Part shown: piece by piece, positions 18,518 through 27,844 of the stretch | How the letters are laid out: each line of letters starts with the position of its first letter | How positions within the stretch are numbered: the stretch's first letter is position 1 | Assembly: GCF_000018025.1 (NCBI RefSeq) | Contig: NC_009831.1 | Span: 4,402,001-4,466,000 of the forward strand | Direction of reading: 5' to 3' | Length of the DNA: 64,000 nt | Origin: Shewanella sediminis HAW-EB3 | GTDB taxonomy: Bacteria; Pseudomonadota; Gammaproteobacteria; Enterobacterales; Shewanellaceae | Translations under genes and position numbers: made by a program | The notes under the pieces: model-generated | Told to the model about the DNA's origin: nothing | The model's database searches: none | The model's input: the letters and a program-made list of their open reading frames with translations, nothing else

Positions 18518-20278
18518 ATGAAATCATCGAAGTTAACTATTGGCTTATTGAGTACAAGCTTATTGGCACTATCGGGCTGCAGCCTCATTCAGGGACCCAA
18601 ATTGGTCAGTGAGCTTGAGTTTAATGATCCACAATTTGCTCACTGCGTGATGCAAAACGGGCAGGAAGCGCTGGCTCAAATCACAGAACTTAACTGTAAT
18701 AATCTTCAGGTCGGCGCCGTCGATGAAATTCGCTACATGCCGGCACTCACTGACCTGATCTTACTGGACAATGACATATCCGCAATAGATGTCGGATCGC
18801 AGCCAAACCTCAAACGCCTGATCATCGCAGGTAACCGGCTGACGGATATAGACCTCACCAAAAACCCAGAGCTCACCAGCCTCAACATCTCAGGCAACCG
18901 GCTCACGCATTTAGACCTTAGCGGTAACCCTAAGCTCAAGAGCCTCTATGCCTACAAGATGCCAATTGCCGAAATCGATCTCTCTTTGCAGTCAAAACTT
19001 CGAGATCTGGGCCTGAGCCGTCACAAACTAACCGGTATAGATCTGTCACGTAACCCACAACTTCAAAGCTTAAATCTATCTGTTGGCACGCTGCCACAGA
19101 TTAACCTGTCCCATAACCCCAAACTGAGTCATCTGTACCTCTCCGGCAATAAGCTGACCCAGTTGGATCTCGGCGCGAATCCAAACCTGAAGCTACTGTC
19201 GGTCAGAAATAACCAGTTAACCAGCCTGAACCTGAAAGGCAAGCTGCAACTGAGCCAATTAAAAGCCGATTACAACCAGATCAGTGATATCGATTTCGGT
19301 AGCAACTCAGCGTTAAAAGAGGTCGAGTTAAACAATAACCAACTCACCAGCTTGGACATCTCAAACCAGACTCAACTCGAAAAGCTGACCGCCTTCAATA
19401 ATCCGCTGCAGAGCCTTAAGAAAAATGATGAGCATGAAGTCGCGCTACTTTCACTCGAAGGTACCCCTTATGCCATCTCAAAAAAAGAGCTGGAGTCTGA
19501 GCAAAACGACGACAGCGATATCTCCAACCTGTTATCACCCAGAGTCAGCATCACTGAGGCGGGATTAATCACCCAGACAGGTAACCAATATGATGTATTC
19601 GGCACTCAGCTGGTCACCCCGTCTCTGGGACAATACATAGGTTATCGCTATACGGTCACCCTTCCCAAAGACCATAGGGGTAAGGTCGATGCTAAGCTGG
19701 CCAGGCAGAATCAGTTTCCTGTCACAGTGCGCATGACTCATCCGGAGATCATCGATCCTAAGACAGGTAAAGGGTTCACGACCTCAAGCTGGACAGACAC
19801 CATGTTCAAGCACAACCGTAACCTGGCCATGTGGTACTTTGGCGATAAAAATGAGTTAGTCACCGGCCGCTGGACCCTGGAGCTTATTTACCGCGATTCA
19901 GTCGTGGCGAGAAAGTCATTTATGTTGGTCAACATGGATGAAAAACCTCAGCTAAACAGCAAACAAGCCAAGGCGGTTAAACAGGGACTTATGCTGACAA
20001 AACTGGTCACTCAAGGCGAAGCCGTCCTCTGCGCAGAAACCAAATACCGCACTTGTCTGGGCTTCGATTCGGCCAACAGCTGCGAGGTTAATCTCAGCCC
20101 CTTCAAAGACCAGTGTCAACAGGCCGCGCTCGACTTCAGTAAGAGACAGGCCAATAAGGGCAGCTCTGCCGACCAACTAAGAGGCTACTTCAGTCACTAC
20201 ACGGCTTGCATGGCCAAGAACTACATCAAGACCACCGAGCTGACTCCCCAAGAGGTCGGCGATTGTCTCGGAAAATAA
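18518..20278 (+). CDS. Leucine-rich-repeat lipoprotein
   Basis: A 586-residue lipoprotein: the signal ends LLALSGC, with Cys21 as the lipidation site. Residues about 65-315 form eleven or so leucine-rich repeats of about 21 residues, with the consensus NPxLxxLxLSxNxLTxLDLS, as in internalin-like proteins (NLKRLIIAGNRLTDIDLTKN, PKLSHLYLSGNKLTQLDLGA). The C-terminal 270 residues are not repetitive. They include an immunoglobulin-like section (SPRVSITEAGLITQTGNQYD...) and a Cys-containing tail (CAETKYRTCLGFDSANSCEV). It should sit on a membrane facing the periplasm or surface and bind protein partners. AAGGA precedes the ATG. No partner gene lies adjacent. Confidence 0.88.
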   Translation: MKSSKLTIGLLSTSLLALSGCSLIQGPKLVSELEFNDPQFAHCVMQNGQEALAQITELNCNNLQVGAVDEIRYMPALTDLILLDNDISAIDVGSQPNLKRLIIAGNRLTDIDLTKNPELTSLNISGNRLTHLDLSGNPKLKSLYAYKMPIAEIDLSLQSKLRDLGLSRHKLTGIDLSRNPQLQSLNLSVGTLPQINLSHNPKLSHLYLSGNKLTQLDLGANPNLKLLSVRNNQLTSLNLKGKLQLSQLKADYNQISDIDFGSNSALKEVELNNNQLTSLDISNQTQLEKLTAFNNPLQSLKKNDEHEVALLSLEGTPYAISKKELESEQNDDSDISNLLSPRVSITEAGLITQTGNQYDVFGTQLVTPSLGQYIGYRYTVTLPKDHRGKVDAKLARQNQFPVTVRMTHPEIIDPKTGKGFTTSSWTDTMFKHNRNLAMWYFGDKNELVTGRWTLELIYRDSVVARKSFMLVNMDEKPQLNSKQAKAVKQGLMLTKLVTQGEAVLCAETKYRTCLGFDSANSCEVNLSPFKDQCQQAALDFSKRQANKGSSADQLRGYFSHYTACMAKNYIKTTELTPQEVGDCLGK

Positions 20279-20340
20279 TGCCGATTGAGACCTCAGTTAT
20301 TTTCACAGCTGATCACTGAGCTAATCCAATGTTAAGCAAT

Positions 20341-20365
20341 AAAGCCCGCACCATGCGGGCTTTTT
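20341..20365 (+). terminator. Intrinsic terminator of the LRR gene
   Basis: A 10-bp GC-rich stem (AAAGCCCGCA with TGCGGGCTTT, loop CCA) is followed by T residues. Confidence 0.92.
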
Positions 20366-20457
20366 ACTGGCGGACTCTTCAGTGCGCCTTCATACTGATG
20401 ACATAAGCACACGCTAACTAACCGACGGCTGATACGCCATATAAAAAGAGGTCCTCC

Positions 20458-20775
20458 ATGCTGGTAACCTTTAAGACTCAGTACTATTCAAACATCACAA
20501 TGTTTGGCAATGTCGCTCTCACCTTTGTGAAGATCATGGGCCATAGCGGCACAGTTCCGGGAGCGATTCGAGCGGAGGATGTACCTGAAGCACTGCAAAG
20601 ACTATCTAAGGCTGTAGAGCAGGTACCCGCTTCCCCACAATCCCCGCCAAGCTCCACCTATGATGACGATAACGAAGACAATGAGCCGGTGGTAAGCTTA
20701 AGACAGCGAGCCCTGCCACTTATCGAACTGCTGCAATCTGCGGTGGAGTCGGAATCGAACGTGATGTGGGAGTAA
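20458..20775 (+). CDS. DUF1840-family protein
   Basis: A 105-residue cytosolic protein that begins MLVTFKTQYYSNITMFGNVA, the conserved opening of DUF1840. It has the expected two-part layout: an N-terminal alpha/beta segment with GHSGTVPGAIRAEDVPEALQ, an acidic linker (DDDNEDNE), and a C-terminal helix (RQRALPLIELLQSAVESESN). No biochemical function is established for the family. GAGGT lies upstream. It is followed after 102 bp by the M13 peptidase gene on the same strand, but its own transcript may end first. Confidence 0.85.
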   Translation: MLVTFKTQYYSNITMFGNVALTFVKIMGHSGTVPGAIRAEDVPEALQRLSKAVEQVPASPQSPPSSTYDDDNEDNEPVVSLRQRALPLIELLQSAVESESNVMWE

Positions 20776-20877
20776 CTCTCAACCTTTGCTAACAATTCTT
20801 TGGTTGACATTTTATGGCAATCTTAGAATATGGAGCCGTTTATCTAACTCCCCCTTAGCAAGGACGAAAATACAACA

Positions 20878-22947
20878 ATGAAAAAATCCTTAATAGCTAT
20901 TGCCTTAGCCACGACTTTTTTAGCGGGCTGCGGCACTTCAGACATCAACAACGAAGCGAAAAGTGAAATAACCAAGGTAACCCCCGGTAAAGCCGAGCTG
21001 GGTAGCTTCGGTGTCGATCTATCGGCGCGCAACGAAGCCGTTAAACCCGGCGATGACTTCTTTATGTATGCCAGCGGTACCTGGTATGACAACTATGTTA
21101 TGCCGGCCGATAAGACCCGCTTCGGTGCATTTACCGGTTTGGCTGAGCGCAGTGAAAAACAGGTCAAAGAGATCATCGATGACATCGCCAGTCGCAGCGA
21201 CCTGAACGATGAAGAGCAATTAATTGCTGACTTCTACAAATCATACATGGACACAGATACCATCAACAAGCTGGGGATCACCCCAATTCAGGCCACCCTA
21301 GATCAGATAGCTGAGGTCAAATCTACCGATGATCTAACTAAGGTATTTGGTAACGCCTGGCTCACGGGCGCTGCATCTCCCATCGGTGGTGGCATGTGGT
21401 TTAATCGCCTCGACCCGAATCAGTACGAGATGTCTGTCGGCGCCGGCGGCTTAGGCTTACCCGATCGCTCCTATTACCTCGAAGACAGCGAACGTTTCGT
21501 CAAAATCCGCACCGCCTATGTAGAACATATTGCCGAGATGCTGACCTTTGCCGGCGTTAAAGACGGTAAAACACAAGCGACTGCGATTCTAGCCCTGGAG
21601 ACTAAGATGGCAGAAGGCCAATGGCCAAGAGAGAAACGCCGTAACCGCGACCTCACCCTGAATCAGGTAAAACGTGAAGACTTAGCCAAGCAGTACCCGG
21701 GGTTCAATTGGGATACCTACTTCGCTCAAACCGGTTACCAGGTGCCGCAACTAAACATCTCGCAGCCTGAGCCGGTAAAAGCCATGATTGCTTTAGTTAA
21801 TGATGAGTCCCTCAGCGTTTGGCAGGACTACCTGACGTTCCACACCATCAGTAACAATTCGGACCTACTGTCTGAAGATATCTACGCCGCGAATTTTGCG
21901 TTTTATGGTAAGACCCTAAGTGGTCAGGAGGAACCTAAGCCTCGCTGGAAACGTGCCGTTGCAGAGATGTCAGGCACGCAGTCTCTGGGCTTCGCCATAG
22001 GTAAGGTCTACGTTGCACGCTACTTCCCTGAGTCATCAAAACAGCAGATGGCAGAGCTGGTTGAAAACCTGCGTAGCGCCTTGGGCCAACGTATCGATGG
22101 TCTCGACTGGATGGGCGCGGATACCAAGGTCAATGCCCACGCTAAGCTTGCCGCATTTACCCCTAAAATTGGTTACCCTGACGTATGGCAGGAGTTCGAA
22201 GGGTTAACGCTAACAGGCGAAGATTTAGTCGGCAATATCGCTAACTTGCGTCAGTTCTTTAAGGCTGAAAGTGTCGCCAAAGAGCTGAAGAAGACTGACC
22301 GTAATCGCTGGGGCATGACGCCACAACGTGTTAACGCCTACTACAACAGCTCATTTAACGAGATTGTCTTCCCGGCTGCCATCCTCCAACCACCATTCTT
22401 TGACCCTAACGCCGACCCAGCCGTTAACTATGGTGGTATCGGTGCAGTTATCGGCCACGAGATGGGCCACGGTTTCGACGATCAAGGCTCAAAGTCCGAT
22501 GCCAACGGCATCCAGCGCAACTGGTGGACAGACGAAGACCGCGCCGCCTTCGATGCAAAAGCCGATAAGTTAGCCGAGCAGTACAGCAAGTACGAGCCGA
22601 TCCCGGATAACTTCGTCAATGGCCGTAACAGCCTGGGCGAAAATATCGGTGATGTGGGTGGTTTAGCCATGGCTTACCATGCCTACAAGCTCAGCCTGAA
22701 CGGCAAAGAAGCCCCGGTGATCGATGGTGTAACCGGCGATCAACGTTTCTTCCTCGCCTGGGCTCAGGTATGGAAAGAGAAGCGCACCGAACAGAGCATG
22801 CTCAACCAACTCCGTGGCGGCACTCACGCACCGGGCCGATACCGCGCCCAGGCACCACGAAATCATGATGCTTGGTACAAGGCTTTCGATGTTAAGCCAG
22901 GTGACGAACTATACTTGCCGGAAGACCAGCGCGTCCGTATCTGGTAA
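20878..22947 (+). CDS. pepO: M13-family (neprilysin/PepO-like) zinc endopeptidase, lipoprotein
   Basis: A 689-residue exported peptidase. The signal ends TTFLAGC, a lipobox with Cys18. The M13 N-terminal domain is recognisable from FGVDLSARNEAVKPGDDFFM (the family's D-x-x-V-x-P-G-D-DF-x-Y pattern). The zinc site is VIGHEMGHGFDDQGSKSD with HEMGH at 527-531, and ENIGDVGGLAMAYHAY supplies the third ligand E588 and catalytic Asp592. The protein ends VRIW, close to the family's usual conserved C-terminal CxVW but without its Cys. It should cleave oligopeptides in the periplasm. Length matches the family. Confidence 0.95.
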   Translation: MKKSLIAIALATTFLAGCGTSDINNEAKSEITKVTPGKAELGSFGVDLSARNEAVKPGDDFFMYASGTWYDNYVMPADKTRFGAFTGLAERSEKQVKEIIDDIASRSDLNDEEQLIADFYKSYMDTDTINKLGITPIQATLDQIAEVKSTDDLTKVFGNAWLTGAASPIGGGMWFNRLDPNQYEMSVGAGGLGLPDRSYYLEDSERFVKIRTAYVEHIAEMLTFAGVKDGKTQATAILALETKMAEGQWPREKRRNRDLTLNQVKREDLAKQYPGFNWDTYFAQTGYQVPQLNISQPEPVKAMIALVNDESLSVWQDYLTFHTISNNSDLLSEDIYAANFAFYGKTLSGQEEPKPRWKRAVAEMSGTQSLGFAIGKVYVARYFPESSKQQMAELVENLRSALGQRIDGLDWMGADTKVNAHAKLAAFTPKIGYPDVWQEFEGLTLTGEDLVGNIANLRQFFKAESVAKELKKTDRNRWGMTPQRVNAYYNSSFNEIVFPAAILQPPFFDPNADPAVNYGGIGAVIGHEMGHGFDDQGSKSDANGIQRNWWTDEDRAAFDAKADKLAEQYSKYEPIPDNFVNGRNSLGENIGDVGGLAMAYHAYKLSLNGKEAPVIDGVTGDQRFFLAWAQVWKEKRTEQSMLNQLRGGTHAPGRYRAQAPRNHDAWYKAFDVKPGDELYLPEDQRVRIW

Positions 22948-22992
22948 TAGATTCAAGGTTCGAGACTTGAGGTTTTAGGTTGATATAACCCA

Positions 22993-23017
22993 TGTAGGAG
23001 CGGCTTTAGCCGCGAAG
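22993..23017 (+). repeat. REP-like palindrome, family A
   Basis: A short palindrome with core CGGCTTTAGCCG flanked by TGTAGGAG and CGAAG. The same 25-bp element occurs in opposite orientation at 39502, 39775 and 53203. It lies between the M13 and FadL-like genes. Confidence 0.85.
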
Positions 23018-23045
23018 CTTTTAGGGTTCTAGGTTCGTTAAAAGT

Positions 23046-23080
23046 AAAAATGCCAGTCAGAAATCTGACTGGCATTTTTT
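23046..23080. terminator. Bidirectional terminator
   Basis: A 15-bp perfect stem (AAAAATGCCAGTCAG with CTGACTGGCATTTTT, loop AAAT) with T-runs on both strands, between the convergent M13 and FadL-like genes. Confidence 0.93.
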
Positions 23081-23101
23081 ACATCGGCTTAGCTGAAGAG
23101 T

Positions 23102-24388
23102 CTAAAAAGTCCGGTTGTATTGCAATCCGACCATCATGGCGTTGGCATGACTCGTCGCCGTAAGATTGGTGGCCAAATAGGTGCCGCTGGCGATATCTAT
23201 CGGGATCATAGGCTTCGACTCAACCACACTCACATCTTCGCCTAATACATAGGTAAAACCAAAATCTAAGTCAGAGTTTGGCGTTAATTGGTAAGTGAAA
23301 CCGGTTGAGAAAAACTGCCTGTTCGAATCAGGTACCGAAATCGAGGTCAGCTTATCCTGCGCGCTGGTATCGTACAGGTAGCCCGCCCTAAGGGTCCAGG
23401 CACTGTTCAGGTAGTAAGTCGCACCGATAGCGTAGTGCCAACCATCTTGCCACTCATAACGATTAAGTGTACCACTGGTCTCGGCATCGAGATTTTCAAA
23501 CACGCTCCAACCTATCCATTGAATACTGTAATGCAGCGCGATATTGCTATTTTCGAGGTGATGAAAACCGGAAAATTCAGCCATGCTCGGCAAAGGGATC
23601 ACTACCGTATCGTCGATAGGGCCGGACTCGCCCAAATACCCCGCGTAGTCGACATCCCCTTCAGTCTCCATTTCAGGGCTGTAACGATAGGACAAACCGA
23701 AGCGATTGTTATCATCGAGTTCATACACGGCGCCCAGATTAAACCCCAGTCCCCAGCCTTTGGCATCGACAGTCAACAGGTTAGTGTCTGTAGGTTGCAG
23801 GCTCCTCTTGAGCTTGCCTGTACTGGCGATGATATCCAGCCCTGCACCTATGCTGAAATGCTCACTCATGCGATAGGAGCCCGATAGCCCCAGGTTGTAG
23901 CTCTTCACTTCACTCATACCACCATACTCGCCGGCGATATAATCCTCACTATATTCAGTTTTAGTACCGAAGTTTGAATACGCGTTAATGCCCCAGGCGA
24001 ACTTGTCATTAATCGGCATAATAAAGTGGATATTGGGGGCAATGGCGTTGTCACCGGCATCATCATAATTTGCGGATTGAGACGAGCTATCGACGAGTGC
24101 CCCCTGGCTATATAAATCGCGGGTATAAACCGCATCTTTGACTTCGACCATAGAGGTGATACTGATAAATCCTGCCGACAATGCGGCCTCTTTAAACAGT
24201 GCCATGGTGGCGGGATTACGTGCCATAGAGGAGGCGTTATCAGCAATGACCGCATCCCCGGCAAAAGCGCGTCCCAAGCCAGCATTCGATTGCGCATTAA
24301 GCTGAAAGCCAGCACTGTATGCCAGTTGTGGTAACAATATCGTTGTGCCAATAATGATTGTTTTGTTCAATCGACTCATCTTTCTCAT
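23102..24388 (-). CDS. FadL-like outer-membrane transport protein
   Basis: A 428-residue 14-stranded porin of the FadL/TodX family. After the signal peptide (ending LAYSAG) comes the diagnostic N-terminal hatch segment GFQLNAQSNAGLGRAFAGDA, then DNASSMARNPATMALFK, which carries the family's NPA motif. The C-terminus ends VGLQYNRTF with the terminal Phe. It imports long-chain fatty acids or other hydrophobic molecules across the outer membrane. GAGGG lies upstream of the ATG. There is no neighbouring beta-oxidation gene, and I saw no clear FadR operator. Confidence 0.92.
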   Translation of the reverse strand: MRKMSRLNKTIIIGTTILLPQLAYSAGFQLNAQSNAGLGRAFAGDAVIADNASSMARNPATMALFKEAALSAGFISITSMVEVKDAVYTRDLYSQGALVDSSSQSANYDDAGDNAIAPNIHFIMPINDKFAWGINAYSNFGTKTEYSEDYIAGEYGGMSEVKSYNLGLSGSYRMSEHFSIGAGLDIIASTGKLKRSLQPTDTNLLTVDAKGWGLGFNLGAVYELDDNNRFGLSYRYSPEMETEGDVDYAGYLGESGPIDDTVVIPLPSMAEFSGFHHLENSNIALHYSIQWIGWSVFENLDAETSGTLNRYEWQDGWHYAIGATYYLNSAWTLRAGYLYDTSAQDKLTSISVPDSNRQFFSTGFTYQLTPNSDLDFGFTYVLGEDVSVVESKPMIPIDIASGTYLATNLTATSHANAMMVGLQYNRTF

Positions 24389-24783
24389 AGATTGCTACCC
24401 TCTGACTCCCGCCCTTTCCGGGCTTATCGAGTTTGGTTTATCGAACTTGGCTTAACTGAGTAAACGCAGCCATGCAGACTGACGTCAAAATTAGAGTAAA
24501 AACACTACACTGATAGTATGTGAATATCGAGCGCATTAATGAAATTAAGGTCGTATTTTGGACTAAAAAGTAAAAAAAATTGTTGAATAGTGAAGCGGAT
24601 GTTTCAGATGCGAGAAATGGGAGTGAGGATACGAAGTACGAGGATTAGAGAAGCCAGGATATCTCGTGCCTCTCCTCTTGCCTCTCACCTATCTATAAGG
24701 AATAGTGAGATAGTGGAATGAGGAGATGTCGATTAACCTGACATCTCTGGGGCTTCCCTTGCCTAGTGCCTAGTGCCTAGTAC
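24389..24783. other. Intergenic region with degenerate repeats
   Basis: A 395-bp gap between two minus-strand genes. It contains the FadL-gene promoter, a purine-rich tract near 24600-24660, a small hairpin (GAGATGTC/GACATCTC, 24723-24747) that could terminate the upstream 82-residue gene, and the start of the heptamer repeat at 24761. Confidence 0.5.
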
Positions 24784-24800
24784 TTAGTGCTTAGTGCTTA
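24761..24800. repeat. Imperfect heptamer tandem repeat
   Basis: Five or six copies of a TAGTGCC/TAGTGCT/TAGTACT heptamer run through the last codons of the 82-residue gene and into its 3' flank, suggesting slippage has shaped that C-terminus. Confidence 0.7.
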
Positions 24801-25032
24801 CACCATTGCGGACCATCTCTTTACCTGTGTCGAAGATCTCTTGGGTGATCCAGCGGGCATGAAGCAGTTTATTGTTGTTATCGAATACCGCAACGAAATG
24901 GCGACCATCGGCGTTATTGGTTGCCATACCCACACCGGCAACACCTTCCAGACCTAAGCCACCATTTTCAACCGACAGTAAAAAGCGTTCCAGCTCTTCC
25001 AGGCTATCGATAACATTCAATTCATCATTCAT
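24784..25032 (-). CDS. Small conserved-looking protein of unknown function
   Basis: An 82-residue soluble protein (IDSLEELERFLLSVENGGLG, then GVAGVGMATNNADGRHFVAV and FDNNNKLLHARWITQEIFDT). The alternating Gly-rich and acidic pattern looks like a real alpha/beta fold, but I do not recognise the family. Its last six codons overlap a heptamer tandem repeat, so the C-terminus (VRNGVSTKH) may vary between strains. It is 147 bp downstream of the molybdoenzyme gene on the same strand and could be its partner, though nothing in the sequence proves that. Confidence 0.65.
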   Translation of the reverse strand: MNDELNVIDSLEELERFLLSVENGGLGLEGVAGVGMATNNADGRHFVAVFDNNNKLLHARWITQEIFDTGKEMVRNGVSTKH

Positions 25033-25179
25033 TGTTTAATACTCTTAGTTCTTTTCCGGCCGCAGGCAGCAAAGCCTCAACGTCAATATGTGGCGTACTC
25101 TACAGATCATAGTCGATGATTTGAAGCCCTCTGTAGGCACTGAATCTGAATGAGTAAGCTACTCTCAGTAAAAGAGTGC

Positions 25180-27477
25180 TCAGCCAGGCTGAGTCTCAAG
25201 TTTGCGGATTCTGCACCACTGACTCTTCAATCGATTCGAGCCACTGATGGGATCCGATTGAGTCTGCTCTATGATGCCATTATAGTTTTTGCCACTTTCC
25301 TGCCAGCCATACTGAGCACACAGCACATTTTTCGCTAAGTCGGCATTGAGCCTGGCAATCGCTGTCATTCGGCCGATGGGGGTCTCAATAATGATTGTCT
25401 GATTGGCGCTAATTGACAACTCTTGAGCCAGTGCCCTGCTTATCTCGACAAGCGGAGCATCGGCACGACGATTCAGCATCCCGATATTCTTATGTTGGCT
25501 ATGACAATGTGCCCTGAATTTTGCAGAGGTAAGGATAAGCGGGTAGTCAGAGGGGGCCTGAATTTCAGGGAACTGAGGAACAGGTGAATATCCTGACTTA
25601 AGCAGACACTCTGAATAGAGCTCCAGCTTGCCGGAGTGTGTATTAAATCCCTGATTTCGATATTTCCGGTAATGGGTCTTAAGCCCTAAGTCTATGCCGG
25701 CCGGTTGTGCCTTAAGCTCTGATAAGCTAACTCCGGTAGGCGCCAATACCTCCTCGAGGGCAGCATCGATTTCTCCTTCCCAAAAGTGCTCCCCCAACCC
25801 CAGTTGTCCGGCGAGTTCAAACACAATACTGGTATCCGACTTAGCCTCGCCCAGAGGTTCGATAACAGGTTTACGCAGCTGCAACAGGGATTCAGCCTGT
25901 TGTGAAACCAGAAAGCCTGGGGTGAGTCCCGAGCGTTCCCACGAGCTGGATACGGGCAGCACGATATCGGCCTCTTTGGCCGACTCATTCATAAATAGAT
26001 CCGCATGGACATAGAACTCCAACTCCCGCAGAGTCTCACGCACGAAAGCTTCATTGGGTTTAGTCGCTATCGGGTTGCCGCCAAAGGCGATGAGGGCACG
26101 GGTTTTATAGGGCGCTTTATGTATCACACTTCTATGCAGATCGTTTGAGTTAACCCAGCCCATCTTCCAGGGGCCCAGAGGCTTGTCAGCCCCCAGCGCC
26201 TCTTTTCGCAGCTCACTGCTCAGTAGTGAAAACCCCATAAGATTATTAACAGGCGGCTTAGAGAAGTAGACATTTCCCCCTCGCTTATCCAGGCACCCGG
26301 TGAGTCCATATAGGCTCGCTATCGCTAATGTAGTCTGTGTAGCCTGTTGATGCTGGGCGGTCCCCGTCCAAGAGAAATAACTCACCGCCTTGGACTCGCC
26401 GATCATCGAGGCCATCTGCTCAATTTGCTCAGCCGAAATACCGGTTACAGATTGGGCATACTCAAGGGTGTAGCGCTGACATGCATCTCTATAATGAGAA
26501 AAAGCGGGCCGACATGAAATCCCATTAAGTTCTATCCTGTCGTCCAGGGCAAACAGGGGATCTTCTATCGAGTCGCTCTGGTATTCACATGACTTAACAT
26601 CATAAAGCACAATGGCTTGCGCTCGCTCGTCCCAGGCAACGAGTTGCTCAGGGTCATTAGCACCACACTGTCCCAGATCTTCAGCGGTCAGCAGGCTGCC
26701 GTTATCATCGCGCACTAAGAGTGGGCCGTTACTCCAACGACGAACAAAGCTTTGGTCATATTGCTTATTAGCGATTAACAAGTTCGCTAACGCCATAGCC
26801 AACGCCCCATCGGTTCCCGGAGTGATGCCCATCCACAAGTCAGATTTTTCGGCCAGCCCCGCTTTTCTGGGATCGATAACGATCAGTTTCGCCCCGCGTT
26901 TTTGCGCCTCAGTCACTTGCAGAGCATGAGCCGGCCAGGTTTCTTTCGGATTAAAACCCCACAACAAGATACAGTCGGTATTTTTATAGTCAGGCATGCC
27001 TATGCCTTGACCGAATACATAAGCATGAGAAAAGTCTTTGTGCCAATTACAGTTTTCAGTAGCAAACAGCTTATTGGGAGATCCAAACGCATGAGCCAGA
27101 CGATTAATCCAGATAAAGCTATCTGCAATGGCCGTGGCGCTCGGTGTCGTTATGCCCCAACAAACAGATTTGGCACCACTTTGTGATCTGAATTGGCCGA
27201 GTTTATCGGCGATAGTGCCAAGCGCTTGCTGCCACGAGATAGGTTGCCAACCGGGATTATCGCTCCCCTTGGGCTGAGTGCGCTGCATAGGCATGAGTAA
27301 ACGGTCGGGATGATAAACTATCTGCGGCGCCGCTTTCCCCTTAACACAGACAACATCTCCGGTCGGATGACCCGCAAGATTCTGTACCTTAGTTAGCACC
27401 CCATCTTTCACCGTAACCAGACAGCCACAACGCGAAATACATTGAGCGCAATAACTTGGCACTTGCTGCTCACTCAT
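25180..27477 (-). CDS. Molybdopterin-dependent oxidoreductase, orphan catalytic subunit
   Basis: A 765-residue enzyme of the DMSO-reductase/formate-dehydrogenase superfamily. An N-terminal 4Fe-4S site is formed by C10, C13, C17 and C44 (CAQCISRC...VCVKG). Cys142 in FATENCNWHKD lies where the molybdenum-ligand residue occurs, so a Cys ligand is likely. ILLWGFNPKETWPAH, GGNPIATKPNEAF and LILTSAKFRAHCHSQH match the pterin-binding blocks through the C-terminal domain. There is no Tat signal, so it is cytosolic. No electron-transfer or membrane subunit is adjacent, so partner and substrate are unknown. It resembles uncharacterised assimilatory-type enzymes more than respiratory ones. Confidence 0.88.
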   Translation of the reverse strand: MSEQQVPSYCAQCISRCGCLVTVKDGVLTKVQNLAGHPTGDVVCVKGKAAPQIVYHPDRLLMPMQRTQPKGSDNPGWQPISWQQALGTIADKLGQFRSQSGAKSVCWGITTPSATAIADSFIWINRLAHAFGSPNKLFATENCNWHKDFSHAYVFGQGIGMPDYKNTDCILLWGFNPKETWPAHALQVTEAQKRGAKLIVIDPRKAGLAEKSDLWMGITPGTDGALAMALANLLIANKQYDQSFVRRWSNGPLLVRDDNGSLLTAEDLGQCGANDPEQLVAWDERAQAIVLYDVKSCEYQSDSIEDPLFALDDRIELNGISCRPAFSHYRDACQRYTLEYAQSVTGISAEQIEQMASMIGESKAVSYFSWTGTAQHQQATQTTLAIASLYGLTGCLDKRGGNVYFSKPPVNNLMGFSLLSSELRKEALGADKPLGPWKMGWVNSNDLHRSVIHKAPYKTRALIAFGGNPIATKPNEAFVRETLRELEFYVHADLFMNESAKEADIVLPVSSSWERSGLTPGFLVSQQAESLLQLRKPVIEPLGEAKSDTSIVFELAGQLGLGEHFWEGEIDAALEEVLAPTGVSLSELKAQPAGIDLGLKTHYRKYRNQGFNTHSGKLELYSECLLKSGYSPVPQFPEIQAPSDYPLILTSAKFRAHCHSQHKNIGMLNRRADAPLVEISRALAQELSISANQTIIIETPIGRMTAIARLNADLAKNVLCAQYGWQESGKNYNGIIEQTQSDPISGSNRLKSQWCRIRKLETQPG

Positions 27478-27844
27478 GACTTTCCCCTATACGAGCTCAA
27501 GAAGACCCTCTTCGATTCTGGCAGCTTACCTCTATTGGCTCTGTGTTCACAAATCCGGAGCGACAGAGTTTGAACTGCTCCCCCCCATTAACCATAGCCG
27601 CAGATGCTTGTCGGTCTTTAACTACCCATATAAAAAGCCGAGCCTGGCATCCCTGAATGCCAATCAACATGAGAAGTACTATTAATTTTAGTTAATTTTC
27701 CCCTACGGGATTAGGAGTTTCCCTAAGCATTGAACCAGTTAGATTTGGCGCATAACAGGATAAAGCCCATGATACCCGTGGAGGGCTTCATCACCTGCAA
27801 AAACAGCTATATTTAATAGAGGGGAAACTACGCAGGTAAAACAG
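27478..27844. other. Divergent intergenic region, nothing recognised
   Basis: A 367-bp gap between the molybdoenzyme gene and the protease gene. A forward open frame at 27476-27685 has no ribosome site or domain-like composition and is not called. No repeat or operator stands out. Confidence 0.5.

Noticed and set aside
27476..27685. 69-codon forward open frame in the molybdoenzyme/protease gap
   Set aside because: It starts on top of the molybdoenzyme start codon, lacks a ribosome site and has no domain-like pattern.
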